Below are positions 1-8,859 of a stretch of DNA of 64,000 nt, piece after piece. The translations under genes were made by a program, and so were the position numbers. A model generated the notes under the pieces. That model searched no databases. It was given only the letters and a program-made list of their open reading frames with translations, and was not told the DNA's origin. Every line of letters starts with the position of its first letter. Positions within the stretch are counted from its first letter, which is position 1. The stretch covers positions 434,001-498,000 of the forward strand of contig CAZZNY010000001.1 of the NCBI GenBank assembly GCA_964655935.1. The letters run 5' to 3'. Source of the stretch: CAZZNY01 sp964655935 (GTDB taxonomy: Bacteria; Patescibacteriota; Gracilibacteria; BD1-5; UBA2023).

Positions 1-1323
1 TTTGCAACACAAAAACTTCCAGCTTGATATCTCTGGATTATTTGAATATTTCTTGCACCACTCCCCTTCTTTCTTTATTGACTCGATAATTCCCGTAATA
101 GTCAGATTTTCAAATTATTACTTATTTTTGCCACACTCTATAATCTCCTCTTTGTAATATCAGCCTATGGTATCGTCTGGTATGGTATTGCTATGTATTT
201 CTTGTTTCTTGCAATGATAGTGGTCGCTGGAAAAAATCTTGTCCATGATGATGGAACAGACGGAAAAGAAAATACTATTCGTTTTTTGTGAGCCACCGTT
301 CTCCTTATGATCGGAGCAATCTATTTCTTTGGTTCTAGTTATCCACATGGATTCAAAAATATTGCTGCTGCTGGTTTTAATGACTACAAATGAGGTCAAG
401 TTTCTCAATCTGAAGGAATATTTAATGCTCATCCCGATTATTACCCAATACTCGTAGAGCTCAATATCGGTAACAAAGAAAAGGCCACTGAACAAATCAT
501 TAACATAATTAAAAAAACCTCTTCCCTTAAGGTAGTGCTCACTTCTCAACTTTCTCAAAAACTCGATCTTATTAGTATAGAAAATCTTCTCGAAGAAGTA
601 CAAAAAATCGATAATACAAAACTTGGTGGTGATATCCAGGCGAGTGTTATAAAATGAGAAGCTCGAAAAGTGTTAGATACTCTCTATACTCTCGTTCTCT
701 ATCCAGAAAAGGAACTCCAAAATACGTGAAATATTTATCGAATAGGAACTTTTCTCACCTATTTTATCAACAATAATAGAACTCGATATTACGATGATAG
801 CCTCATCTTTAACTTCGATACGTACTTCTCTGACAAAAACCCTGAAAAAACCGTAGAACGAATGAAAAAGATAGGTCTTTCTTATCTTCTCGTAGATCTC
901 AATGCTGCAACGATCGACCGAGATCCTCGACACGACCTCACGCGACGATATAAAAACCTTCTCTCTACTTTTCGCGCAAAAAATCTCGAACTCGTCCAAA
1001 CGGATAGTATCTGTCTTCGTATCGCACTCGATGAAAATAATGACAACTATCTCGATTACGCCGGGGTAAACTACGAATCCTACGATGAAAAATGAAACGC
1101 TATAAATCGTGGAATCAAGCAAGCAAAATGTTACAATCATATTCTCGAACTCCTGAGTACTGGAAAAGTAACGAATCTCAAATATTCTTATCTTATTCCT
1201 GTCGGAAACTATCTTAATAGCTTACGAGCAAAGAAATGATGAGATCTCTCCCAAGACGAGCTCGTAAGTGCATTCAAACAATCTGTAAGTCATGGTTGGT
1301 TAGCGTTCTTTAGAATTAAATAA
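1..1323 (+). CDS. C-terminal part of a polytopic membrane glycosyltransferase-like protein (partial, 5' end outside window)
   Basis: The frame is open from the first base to TAA at 1321-1323 once UGA is read as Gly; about ten in-frame UGA codons would otherwise cut it into pieces. The first ~120 residues are hydrophobic (several membrane segments), followed by a soluble C-terminal domain of ~300 residues. This order, and the motif LSYLLVDLNAATIDRDPRH in the soluble part, resembles the C-terminal half of PMT/ArnT-like (GT39 or GT83 type) integral membrane glycosyltransferases, but the catalytic N-terminus is outside the window, so the family is an inference. It would act in the cytoplasmic membrane on a lipid-linked sugar donor. 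A small membrane protein gene follows 41 bp downstream on the same strand. Confidence 0.7.
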
Positions 1324-1364
1324 TTTTCATTAAATTACTTTTATTATTCTAATTATTTCTCTTT

Positions 1365-1628
1365 ATGCGAACTGCTACTCTTGTTATAAATTATGTCGTC
1401 GGATTTTTCATACTTGCTGGTTTTTTATCTGCTCTATCCGAATGAGTTGCTGAAAACGTAGATGCTCTAATTGGCCTCTTAATAATGCTTTCTGCAATCG
1501 TCGTAAACCTCATATTCGCACACACGGTAAAAATCGTCGGTGATTTACCAAAAGCTGATCTCATGAAAAAAATTGCAGAGCTTGAAGCACAAATACATAT
1601 TGCTCCAGCTCCTGAGAAAGAAGTGTAG
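1365..1628 (+). CDS. Small two-helix membrane protein, unknown function
   Basis: An 87-residue reading frame starts with ATG and ends in TAG, with one internal UGA (Gly) at about residue 27. Two hydrophobic stretches are visible: one near residues 7-25 (VINYVVGFFILAGFLSA) and one near residues 37-55 (IGLLIMLSAIVVNLIFA). A short charged C-terminal tail follows (DLMKKIAELEAQI) and may form a helix. I do not recognise a family. It lies directly after the membrane glycosyltransferase-like gene and before a strong hairpin terminator, so the two are probably co-transcribed. There is no Shine-Dalgarno sequence; a pyrimidine-rich AT leader precedes the ATG, as for most genes in this window. Confidence 0.7.
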
Positions 1629-1650
1629 AAATAACATATAGTCTTAAGAT

Positions 1651-1682
1651 TAATAAAGAGCTCATTTCAGAGCTCTTTATTA
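1651..1682 (+). terminator. Bidirectional hairpin terminator
   Basis: A perfect 13-bp inverted repeat (TAATAAAGAGCTC and its complement) surrounds a 6-nt loop ATTTCA. It lies between the + strand membrane-protein pair and the convergent - strand ftsK gene. Confidence 0.7.
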
Positions 1683-1734
1683 ATTACTATTTCCAAATCA
1701 GAAATAAATTATATCAACACCTTCTCAATCTCAT

Positions 1735-1800
1735 GATGGATCCCGGATATTTCTTCCAGAAATTCCGGGATGACGTATAATTCTTAATTCTTAATTCTTC
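1735..1800. repeat. Dispersed palindrome (family R4) plus TTCTTAA tandem repeat
   Basis: Positions 1735-1779 carry an imperfect palindrome, GGATCCCGGATATTTCTTCC then an arm ending CCGGGATGACGTA. Related copies lie near 4086, 7330, 42324, 46144 and 53374. It runs directly into a short tandem repeat (TTCTTAAT, 1779-1799) that touches the ftsK stop codon. Confidence 0.7.
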
Positions 1801-4055
1801 TACATCACTTCTCTCGGCTTACTTCCATCCGCTGGACCGACGATACCCATATCTTCCATGATATCGATGATGCGAGCTGCTCGGGAATATCAGAGTTTCA
1901 TTCTTCGTTGAAGCATCGAAGTTGATGCCTTTTTCTGTTCTCGTACGATTTTGATTGCTTCGGCAAGTATTTTATCATCCTCGTTATAATCCTCTCCGGC
2001 ATTTGCGGCAAGTTCTTTATCCATATCTTGTTCTGGCTCGAGAATGTTCATATCGTACATATCTTCGAGCATAGCGGGATCGATCGTTCGCTTGATCTGA
2101 TTCACGACCGCTTCGACTTCTTCCGTCTCGACGAGTACTCACTGGACACGCATCGGATCCGTCGTACCGGATGGCGAATAGAGCATGTCTCATTTCCCGA
2201 GAAGATCTTCTGCTCCGATCTTATCGATGATCGTACGACTATCGACTTGTGAAGCTACCGTAAATGCTATTCGTGATGGAATATTTGCCTTGATAAGACC
2301 AGTAATAACATCGACTGATGGTCGCTGAGTCGCGACGAGTAAATGCATTCCGACTGCTCGTGCCATCTGCGCGATTCGAACAATACAATTTTCGACGTCT
2401 TTCTTCGCTCCACTCATCATCAAGTCTGCTAATTCGTCGACGACGATGACAATATTCGGCATTCGTTCTTTTCGTGATTTTTTTATGTTGAATTCTCAGA
2501 GATTTCGACAACCGACTTGCTGAAGCAGATCATATCGTCGCATCATCTCAGCCACCGCCCATTTAAGCGCATTCAGAGCTTTGTCTGGAGTATTGATTAC
2601 CGGAGCAAGTAAATGAGGAATTCCATTATATACTCAGAGTTCTACGCGCTTCGGATCAACCATAAGCAATCGAAGAGTTTCAGGGGAATTCTTATAGAGT
2701 AAACTCACGAGAAAACCATTCATTCCGACGGATTTACCGGAACCTGTCTGACCGGCTATGAGAAGATGTGGCATCTTCGCAAGATCACAAACCACTTGAT
2801 CGCCATTAATGTCTTTTCCGACTACGAGAGCAAGATTGGATTTGTGGCTGGTAAAAGTTTTGCTTTCGATAAGTTCGCGAATTCCGACCGCCTGACGATC
2901 ATCATTCGGCACTTCAACGCCGACGAGACCAAGTCCAGGAATCGGCGCTTGGATACGGATGCTTTTTGCGTGAAGAGCGAGCGTCAGATCTTTTTTCAGG
3001 TTTTCGATACGATTAAGTTTGACTCATTCCGATGGCTTCAGACGATATTGGATAACGGTCGGTCCAGCCTGATATCCACGCATCTCGACATCGATCTTAA
3101 ATTGCCCGAGTGCGGCACGAATAAGCTCAGATTTTTTTGCAAGTACTTTCTCATCGACGGTAATATCTGTATCAAGATCATTGAGAAGTTTTGTCGGTGG
3201 AAATTCCCAGCCAGAAAAATCATGTTTTTTCTTTTCTTTGATTTCGACTTTTACTTTTCCATCGAAAGCTTCATTATCCTCATTTTCATCTTTTCCAGAA
3301 TCGAAAAGCCCGAAAAATCCTTTCGAATCTTTCGTATCTTTCTTTTCAATCGGAACCATTCGTTTGTCACCAAATTCCATTTTTTTCTGAGATTCATTTT
3401 TTTCTTTAGTGTTTGAAGAAGCTTTTTTAAGATCTTCTATCTCTCGATATACTCGCTCGAGTTCACTCGAGATGGGAATATCACCTTTTTGCGATTTTCC
3501 ATTTTTTCCACCTTTTACATTTTTTCCATCAGACTTAAATTCTTGATGAAGATCGCGAATTCCATCCTTGATTGAACCAACCGAAGGAAGATTATCTTTC
3601 ATCCCAGAGAGAATGCGAATATATGAAATCCTAAAGATCAAATATAATGAAAGAAGAAAAAGTGCGATAATTACGAAAATTGCCGTAACTTTTCAGAGAA
3701 CTTTAATAATACTTTCGTGTACATCAAAAAATCCAGTCGTAGCACTCGTAAAAAGACCTATAAATCATTCTACAGAAAGCCAATAAATGAAAATCCCAAG
3801 CAAACGCGTACCATTCCAATTAATTCGTTTTATAGCGATAAATAAGCCAAGAAGTGCAAGTACCGGAGAAAAAATCCATATCGCCCATTCTCAAAAAGCA
3901 GATATAAGCAACGGGGAAAGATACGAACCAACAACCGAACCAGCATCAGAAAAAAATCAGATAAGACCCAAAAAAAGCAGTACAAGACCTGCAATGACAT
4001 TCTTTTTATCGGAGCTCATAGGAGCAAAAGATTTTTTCTTATTTTTTCGTACCAT
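1800..4055 (-). CDS. ftsK: DNA translocase FtsK/SpoIIIE
   Basis: Septal DNA pump that moves chromosome termini across the closing division site and aids dimer resolution. The 751-residue protein starts at ATG 4055 and ends in TAG; about a dozen UGA codons are read as Gly. Four membrane segments occupy roughly residues 22-155, a short charged linker follows to about 290, and the RecA-like motor carries Walker A (GQTGSGKS, near residue 435) and Walker B (IVIVVDELADLMM, near 540). A winged-helix gamma domain closes the protein (QRRMKLGYSRAARIIDIMED). The length is typical for FtsK proteins with a short linker. A UGA glycine sits within the gamma domain (MKLGYS). The start is chosen because it gives the full membrane domain. 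No Shine-Dalgarno sequence precedes it. Confidence 0.95.
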
Positions 4056-4085
4056 GACTGTAGTAAATTAGTGAACCATAGCAAT

Positions 4086-4492
4086 GTCATCCCAGAATTT
4101 TTCGGATTATATAAGAAAACGAAGAGAAAAAGTTATTCCGAAAAATATCCGGGATCTTCCTTGTAATTCTCAATCAAACGAAGTTTTTGATGTTTTCCAT
4201 TATAATCAAACAACCAATCAAAATCGGAAGATTCCAGCCTTCGCTGGAATGACGTACTACATATACTCTCGAATTATATGTAAAAATATGAAAAAGCAAA
4301 AACTGATGCGGTTTTTTGCTTGATTTTTTTCATAAAGAAAATACAATCAGCGCACAAAACGAACTTGTCATTCTGAGTGAAGCGAAGAATCCCTTATACA
4401 TAAGTCATATATAAGAGATTTATCATTTTGCACAAATATCATTCAGAATGACTCTTCTTTGTAACCTTGTAACTTTGTAACCTTGTAACTTC
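4086..4492. repeat. Intergenic cluster of dispersed palindromes and a TTGTAAC tandem repeat
   Basis: This ~400-bp spacer upstream of ftsK holds four repeat units. R4 lies at 4086-4163 (arms GTCATCCCAGAATTTTTCGG and the complement ending CCGGGATC). An R5 palindrome lies at 4228-4257 (TTCCAGCCTTCGCTGGAATGA). An R3 copy lies at 4364-4452 (starts CTTGTCATTCTGAGTGAAGC). A short tandem repeat of the unit TTTGTAACC occupies 4458-4492 and ends at the ATG of the next gene. I see no convincing gene here. Confidence 0.7.
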
Positions 4493-4493
4493 C

Positions 4494-5015
4494 ATGTTCA
4501 AATTCATCGAATTCCTAAAAAAACGACCATCCGATAAAACCATTCGGCTTATAAAAATCCTTATGGGTCTCCTTATTATCGCTTTACTCTGAATATATTT
4601 TGAAGATTTCTCACTTCCAATCGCCGGAAAATACGAAATCTATGCAAAATATTCAATCTTCATTCTCGGAATCATGCCGCTTCTCGGAGGAATTACTGGC
4701 TTATGTATAGCAAAGCGAAAAATAGTACGAATTATGCAGCTTATCATGGGAATTCTCTTTATCGTCGTAGGAAATCTTATCACAATCAAATCTCTCGAAG
4801 CTCCAGTAATTTCAGCAAAACCAATTACTACTTCATGAGCTCTCGACTATAATGCGATTGCCGCTGAGAAAAAAACGACTCCGTCAAAACCACTCAACAT
4901 CGGAACAATCATCGCTTGGCTCTCCATCTTCCCTCTCTTCTGAGCTGCAACAGGGAAATGTATTACAGAAAAATGTTTGAAACATGGTGAAGTAATTAAG
5001 AAAATTCGAGTGTAA
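4494..5015 (+). CDS. Three-helix membrane protein, unknown function
   Basis: A 173-residue frame runs from ATG to TAA with three UGA codons read as Gly. It has a basic N-terminus (MFKFIEFLKKRPSDKTIR) and hydrophobic segments near residues 20-35, 50-70 and 78-100, then a polar stretch and a final hydrophobic segment (IGTIIAWLSIFPLFGAATGK) near 140. The C-terminus has two cysteines (CITEKC). I do not recognise a family. The start follows directly on a TTGTAAC tandem repeat that takes the place of a normal ribosome binding site. A hairpin with a T-run lies 70 bp after the stop. Confidence 0.7.
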
Positions 5016-5040
5016 TCTATTTATCATCCTGAAATCAGCA

Positions 5041-5156
5041 CGTCATCCTCGGGCTTGACCCGAGGATCCCACGAATAATCAACAAACAATCCGCCAAATT
5101 GGCGGATTGTTTTACTGTGTAACCTTGTAACCTTGTAACTTTGTAACTTTGTAACT
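5041..5156. repeat. R1 palindrome, hairpin terminator and TTGTAAC tandem repeat
   Basis: The stretch between two convergent genes holds an R1 repeat at 5041-5073 (GTCATCCTCGGGCTTGACCC, self-complementary around the centre). At 5088-5110 there is a near-perfect hairpin, CAATCCGCC with a 5-nt loop, followed by TTTT, which can end transcription of the + strand gene. Positions 5116-5155 hold five tandem units of CTTTGTAAC type, ending 5 bp from the stop codon of the - strand gene. Confidence 0.75.
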
Positions 5157-5160
5157 AAAA

Positions 5161-5490
5161 TTAGTGACATCCTCCACCACAACTTCCACATCCTCCAGTT
5201 CCACAAGATTCCCCTTCCATTTCTCATCCTCAGAGAATCGAGAGAAACATTGATTTGATCTCTTCTTGTTCCGGGAGAATTCCTTCAAAAATCATATCTT
5301 TGAATTCAATCGTATCTTCTTCTATACAAAGCGCTGGATTTAAAGTAATTCCAAGTTCGAGTTTATAAGCAGCATCGTCAGAAGTCTCGACTTTGACCAC
5401 ATCAGTAAAACCAAGATCTGTAAGTGCTCAGGAAACAAGAATCTTCAGATCTTCGAGTGGTTTTCCATTTCAGATAAGTTTGATGAGCAT
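5161..5490 (-). CDS. Thioredoxin-like fold protein without the CxxC, with a cysteine-rich glycine tail
   Basis: The 109-residue protein looks like the small thioredoxin family represented by archaeal glutaredoxin-like redox proteins (MKIxxLGxGCPKC...): it begins MLIKLIGNGKPLEDLK, has the VVKVETSDD strand and the LNPALCIEED stretch equivalent to the cis-proline loop. The N-terminal CPKC motif is replaced by GKPL, so normal disulfide chemistry is not expected. Instead the C-terminus ends in CGTGGCGSCGGGCH, four cysteines and a histidine spaced by glycines, which could bind a metal or carry redox chemistry. Two UGA codons are read as Gly. Its convergent neighbour is a membrane protein; rplY lies upstream on the same strand across a terminator. 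The assignment to the fold is by pattern, not search. Confidence 0.65.
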
Positions 5491-5561
5491 AATTTCAGAT
5501 GGATTATATTTAAAGCAAGTCAAAGTATATAAAAAAATCGGAATACTCAAAAATTATTTAT

Positions 5562-5594
5562 AAAAAAAGAGTGAGAAAAATCTCACTCTTTTTT
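5562..5594 (-). terminator. Rho-independent terminator of rplY
   Basis: GAGTGAGA and TCTCACTC form an 8-bp stem with an AAAA loop. It is flanked by A and T runs that give a T-tract on the - strand, directly after the rplY stop. Confidence 0.8.
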
Positions 5595-5607
5595 AAATTC
5601 ATAGAAA

Positions 5608-6252
5608 TTATTCAGCGTCAGCAACTTCTTCTTTCTTTTCAGTAAGAACTTCGACTTCAGCAGCAACTGGAGCAGTGTCTTCGATTTTTTCAGCTTTTGG
5701 TTCGATAGCAGTAACAACTGGAAGATCGAGATTTGTCTCAACTGTGAATATTTTTGTATCAATAACAGTTCCGATAAGATCTGAAACATGAATAACATCA
5801 CCGAAGGCCGCAAGAACTGTAATATCAACCTGGAAATTGTCGACAAGATCTTTTGGAAGACATTTAACTTCAATCTCTTCAAGGTTCTGATCGATAATAG
5901 CACCGTCACGAACTGCTTGTGAAGCTCCGATAAGAAGTACTGGGATACCAACTGAAAGTTTTTCAGCCGCATTAACCGCGAAGAAATCAACGTGTTGAAA
6001 ATCTCCAGTAACTGGATGACATTGAATATCATGAGCGAGTACGTCATGTTTCTTTCCTTCGATAGAAAGGCTGATGATGTGGCTGTGACCAGCTACACGA
6101 TTAACTTTGAGGAACTCAGAGTAATCAAGAGTTACGCTTACCGCCTCAACATTATGTCCGTAGACAACAGCTGGGATTTTTCGGCTAGCACGAAGAGCAG
6201 TGAGTTTTTCAGTTGCACTTCTTTTTACACAATCTAATGCGATATTTTTCAT
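5608..6252 (-). CDS. rplY: 50S ribosomal protein L25 (CTC/TL5 form)
   Basis: L25 binds 5S rRNA in the large ribosomal subunit. The 214-residue frame begins MKNIALDCVKRSATEKLTAL and has the L25 core (RKIPAVVYGHNVE, then GHSHIISLSIEGKKHDVLAH, and HPVTGDFQHVDFFAV). The C-terminal beta domain of the longer CTC form follows (IPVLLIGASQAVRDGAIIDQ), with an acidic Ala/Glu/Val-rich tail. It contains no UGA codon, in line with the other ribosomal genes here. ATG 6252 gives the canonical N-terminus, so the start is secure. It is a single-gene unit ending in the terminator at 5562-5594. Confidence 0.93.
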   Translation of the reverse strand: MKNIALDCVKRSATEKLTALRASRKIPAVVYGHNVEAVSVTLDYSEFLKVNRVAGHSHIISLSIEGKKHDVLAHDIQCHPVTGDFQHVDFFAVNAAEKLSVGIPVLLIGASQAVRDGAIIDQNLEEIEVKCLPKDLVDNFQVDITVLAAFGDVIHVSDLIGTVIDTKIFTVETNLDLPVVTAIEPKAEKIEDTAPVAAEVEVLTEKKEEVADAE

Positions 6253-6398
6253 GGGATAATTAATTGGGAGTTAAAACGGGGGAATTATATAAAAAAGGGA
6301 AACAAAATCAAATCGATTTTTACAAATATAAGAAAATATTGAAAAATACAAACAAATATGTATTATGTAACAGAACATATATCATCCTTCTCGTCTCC

Positions 6399-7010
6399 AT
6401 GAATCTCTCAAAACTCTTCGGTTCGAAGTGTCGTGTCAAAATTCTCGAAAAATTTATTATCGAGCAAGCCCTCCAGAATGAAACCCAAGGGTTTTTTATT
6501 CGTGAGCTCTGTCGAGATATCGGTGAACAGATCAATTCTGTACGTCGAGAACTTTTGAATCTTGAAGAACTCAAGATCTTACGATCAAAAGAAGATAATA
6601 AGAAAAAGTTTTATTTTTTCAGCAAAGCTTGTCCACTCTACGATCCACTTATTGAGATTTTCCTAAAGAATTACGATGTGATAGAAGAATTAAAAAAATA
6701 TTTTAAAGGGCGAAAGAATATTGATCTCATTACCGTCTGTGAAGATATTCGACAAATGACTTCAGAAAAATCAAACAATATTGTCGATATATTTATTATC
6801 GGTGAGATCGATAAAGCGGAATTCAACGTCTATCTCGAAAAGATTTTCTTCGGTCGTAAGATCAAATACGCGGTCATGAGCGAGACTGACTTCACAAGTC
6901 GTCTCGAATACTCCGACAAGCTCGTCTTCTCTATTCTCCAGCAAAAAAATAATCTCTTCCTCAAAGACAGATTCAATATACAAGAAAAGATGCTCGGCCC
7001 ACAAAAATAA
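6399..7010 (+). CDS. Winged-helix DNA-binding protein with a nucleotidyltransferase-like C-terminal half
   Basis: The 203-residue protein begins MNLSKLFGSKCRVKILEKFI, typical of small winged-helix regulators, with a recognition-helix region FFIRELCRDIGEQINSVRRE and a wing LEELKILRSKEDNKKKFYFF (residues ~25-75). The C-terminal ~110 residues (DIFIIGEIDKAEFNVYLEKI, then IKYAVMSETDFTSRLEYSDK) resemble the MNT/nucleotidyltransferase-like domain found fused to such helices in archaeal and CPR regulators, but no GSxxG motif is obvious. A longer upstream in-frame extension exists; I chose this ATG because the domain starts here. No UGA codon is present. A hairpin terminator follows. The target is unknown. 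Confidence 0.75.
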   Translation: MNLSKLFGSKCRVKILEKFIIEQALQNETQGFFIRELCRDIGEQINSVRRELLNLEELKILRSKEDNKKKFYFFSKACPLYDPLIEIFLKNYDVIEELKKYFKGRKNIDLITVCEDIRQMTSEKSNNIVDIFIIGEIDKAEFNVYLEKIFFGRKIKYAVMSETDFTSRLEYSDKLVFSILQQKNNLFLKDRFNIQEKMLGPQK

Positions 7011-7019
7011 TTATATTTT

Positions 7020-7052
7020 CGTCATCCTGAAATAAATTCAGGATCCCCTGAC
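7020..7052. repeat. Dispersed palindrome, family R2
   Basis: GTCATCCTGAAATAAATTCA and the following GGATCCCC form an inverted repeat. Close copies lie at 13880-13912 and 40199-40232. Confidence 0.7.
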
Positions 7053-7062
7053 CAACTTATCA

Positions 7063-7095
7063 AAAAACTCCAATCGTTATTCAATTGGAGTTTTT
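7063..7095 (+). terminator. Hairpin terminator after the winged-helix gene
   Basis: AAAAACTCCAAT and ATTGGAGTTTTT form a perfect 12-bp stem with a 9-nt loop and a U-tract. Confidence 0.8.
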
Positions 7096-7098
7096 ATA

Positions 7099-7491
7099 TA
7101 AACATTTCCAAGAAACGAGAAAAATGTGAGAGCTCGAGAGAGGAAAGGTTGATTACCTGGAGGAATTCTCGGGGTCTCGGGACAAATACTGTTTGAGCGG
7201 GATGATAAACACCAAGTTGATGAGCGTCAGCTAACTCAAGCGAGTTTATTTGTCCTGAGTGCTTTTTATACTTTTGGCATCAAAAGGACAGAAAACTAGA
7301 GTATTGCAAAAAAATTCTTTAAGAGTTTCTAGACTGGATCCCGGATATTTTTTGGAATAGCTTTCGTAACTTCGAAAACTTTTGTCGTCCAAAAAATTCA
7401 GGGATGACGTGTTATTTTCTGGAAAATGTTCCGAAACTTCAAAAAAACGTCATCCAGAAAATTCCGGGATGACGTTCTTAATTCTTAATTC
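7099..7491. repeat. Long dispersed repeat R6 copy, R4 palindromes and TTCTTAA tandem repeat
   Basis: This gene-free stretch begins with a ~185-bp repeat unit (7099-7283). It shares the blocks CTCGGGGTCTCGGGACAAAT, ACTGTTTGAGCGGGATG and CAAGCGAGTTTATTTGTCC with 42077-42290; more diverged relatives lie at 40331-40500 and 53205-53340. Two R4 arms follow at 7330-7478 (GATCCCGGATATTTTTTGGA and the complementary CCGGGATGACG). A TTCTTAA tandem repeat at 7475-7500 runs across the stop codon of the next gene. Confidence 0.7.
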
Positions 7492-8244
7492 TTAATTCTT
7501 AAAGTATTTCTCAAAATATTTCTTCGCCTCGTCTAATCGTTCAAGTACAATCTCATCCTTCCCTACCCCAAGTTCTTTCGGATTCACTTGAATCGTAAAA
7601 TATCCAGGATATCCATTTTCATGAAGCTTAATAAGCAAGCTCTCGAGTGGCATATCTCATTTCCCTGGGAACAATCCTCATTTTGTACCGACTTTATCGG
7701 AAAGATAGACATTTTTGATACTATTTCCGAGAACAGAGAAAGTTTTCAGAAGATCTACTCAGCTTGTCGGATCTACATTTGAGACATGAAGAGCGGTCTC
7801 ACCTGTCAGTTTTTTAATCGAAGTAAGTGTCGCGTCTTTATATTCTGGAATGAAAAAAAGAATAGTTTTTGGCTCAACATTGACAATACTAAGTGTTAGA
7901 TCTTTTCGTTTTGCTTTTACCTTCGGGAGATAATCATTAAACCATTCAGCATCTTTATCAGCTCGATGTGGCGGATAAAAAAACAGTGAAGTTACCCCGA
8001 GCGCATCAGCAACATCGACCATACGATCCACAGATTCTTTGCTCATTTTTCGCTCATATGCTGTAATGGCGTAAACCTTTACTCAGGTAAGTTCAGAAAT
8101 CTCAGTAATATATGCAGCATTTTCGAGATCAAAATCTCCTTGATCAAGATCAAGATTCACACCGTCATATCCAGATCGCGCTGCAATCTGAAAAATCTTA
8201 TGAAGTCCGTAACCTCGAAGGGAAGATGTAGAAAGAAGAAGCAT
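7492..8244 (-). CDS. Sugar phosphate isomerase/epimerase-like TIM-barrel protein
   Basis: The 250-residue frame (two UGA as Gly) begins MLLLSTSSLRGYGLHKIFQI and continues ARSGYDGVNLDLDQGDF, the beta1-beta2 pattern of the xylose-isomerase-like TIM-barrel superfamily (AP endonuclease family 2, Pfam AP_endonuc_2). Further strands are visible: VKVYAITAYERKMS, GVTSLFFYPPHRADKD, LTLSIVNVEPKTILFFIPEY, ETALHVSNVDPTS and YPGYFTIQVNPKELG. Several acidic and histidine residues at strand ends could bind a metal, but I cannot assign a substrate. The protein is slightly short for the family (usually 260-290). Its stop codon TAA lies within a TTCTTAA tandem repeat. It stands alone between two repeat-rich or terminator regions. 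Confidence 0.75.
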
Positions 8245-8307
8245 GGAGTCAAAATAATACAATAATCTAAGAGTAGTATAACAAATACTCTTCTAAAAAG
8301 CAATAAA

Positions 8308-8330
8308 AAAGCCTTGTTAAGCAAGGCTTT
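8308..8330 (-). terminator. Hairpin terminator
   Basis: AAAGCCTTG and CAAGGCTTT form a 9-bp stem around TTAAG. A run of A on the + strand gives a U-tract for the - strand gene that ends here. Confidence 0.7.
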
Positions 8331-8548
8331 TATGTGGAAAATGCATTAAAAAGTTTTTGAAAATGACCACGCGTACGATTTATTAATGATTCGTGAACAT
8401 GAGAATCAAAATACTGAAGTACCTCATTGAAATCCCTAAAAACAGTAAAATTTGGATGATGTTGTAATTCGTGTTCAAACCACTGAAGATTATTCCTAAA
8501 CTCAGCACCCGTAAGATGTCGACATCTTTTTACGTCTTCGAGCTTCAT
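8330..8548 (-). CDS. Small soluble protein, unknown function
   Basis: A 72-residue frame begins MKLEDVKRCRHLTGAEFRNN and ends in TAA directly at a terminator hairpin. It is rich in His, Phe and Asn (FEHELQHHPNFTVFRDFNEV) and looks mostly helical and soluble. The frame stays open for a further ~40 codons upstream if UGA is Gly, but has no ATG there, so I chose the ATG at 8548. I recognise no family. The coding call rests on composition and on the terminator at the stop. Confidence 0.5.
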   Translation of the reverse strand: MKLEDVKRCRHLTGAEFRNNLQWFEHELQHHPNFTVFRDFNEVLQYFDSHVHESLINRTRGHFQKLFNAFST

Positions 8549-8797
8549 TACTCAAAAACTATTTGATCATTGAACCAAAATAATAGTTTTTCAAAAGACC
8601 ACAAAATCAGATTCATGGATTATTTTTCCATTTATTTCACAAATTTTTGGTTCATCCTTAGTTTTTATGACTTTCGAAGAAATTACTTCTTCATTAGAAT
8701 GGCTAGCCAATCCTTTTTCCATAAGCTATGGATTATGAATAGTCAATCTACATAATATAAATATTTACATTTTGTCAATCAATACTTTAAATAAAAA

Positions 8798-8832
8798 GTC
8801 CTCGATTATTCATCGAGAACTTTTTTTTATGG
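8798..8832 (-). terminator. Hairpin terminator of serS
   Basis: AAGTCCTCGAT and ATCGAGAACTT pair with one mismatch around a 5-nt loop. It lies 30 bp after the serS stop. Confidence 0.6.
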
Positions 8833-8859
8833 ACTTTTATGAACTTTATAGACTTTCGA

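Noticed and set aside
4458..4492. CRISPR-like array at the TTGTAAC and TTCTTAA tandem repeats
   Set aside because: Units are only 7-10 bp with no spacers and no cas genes nearby.
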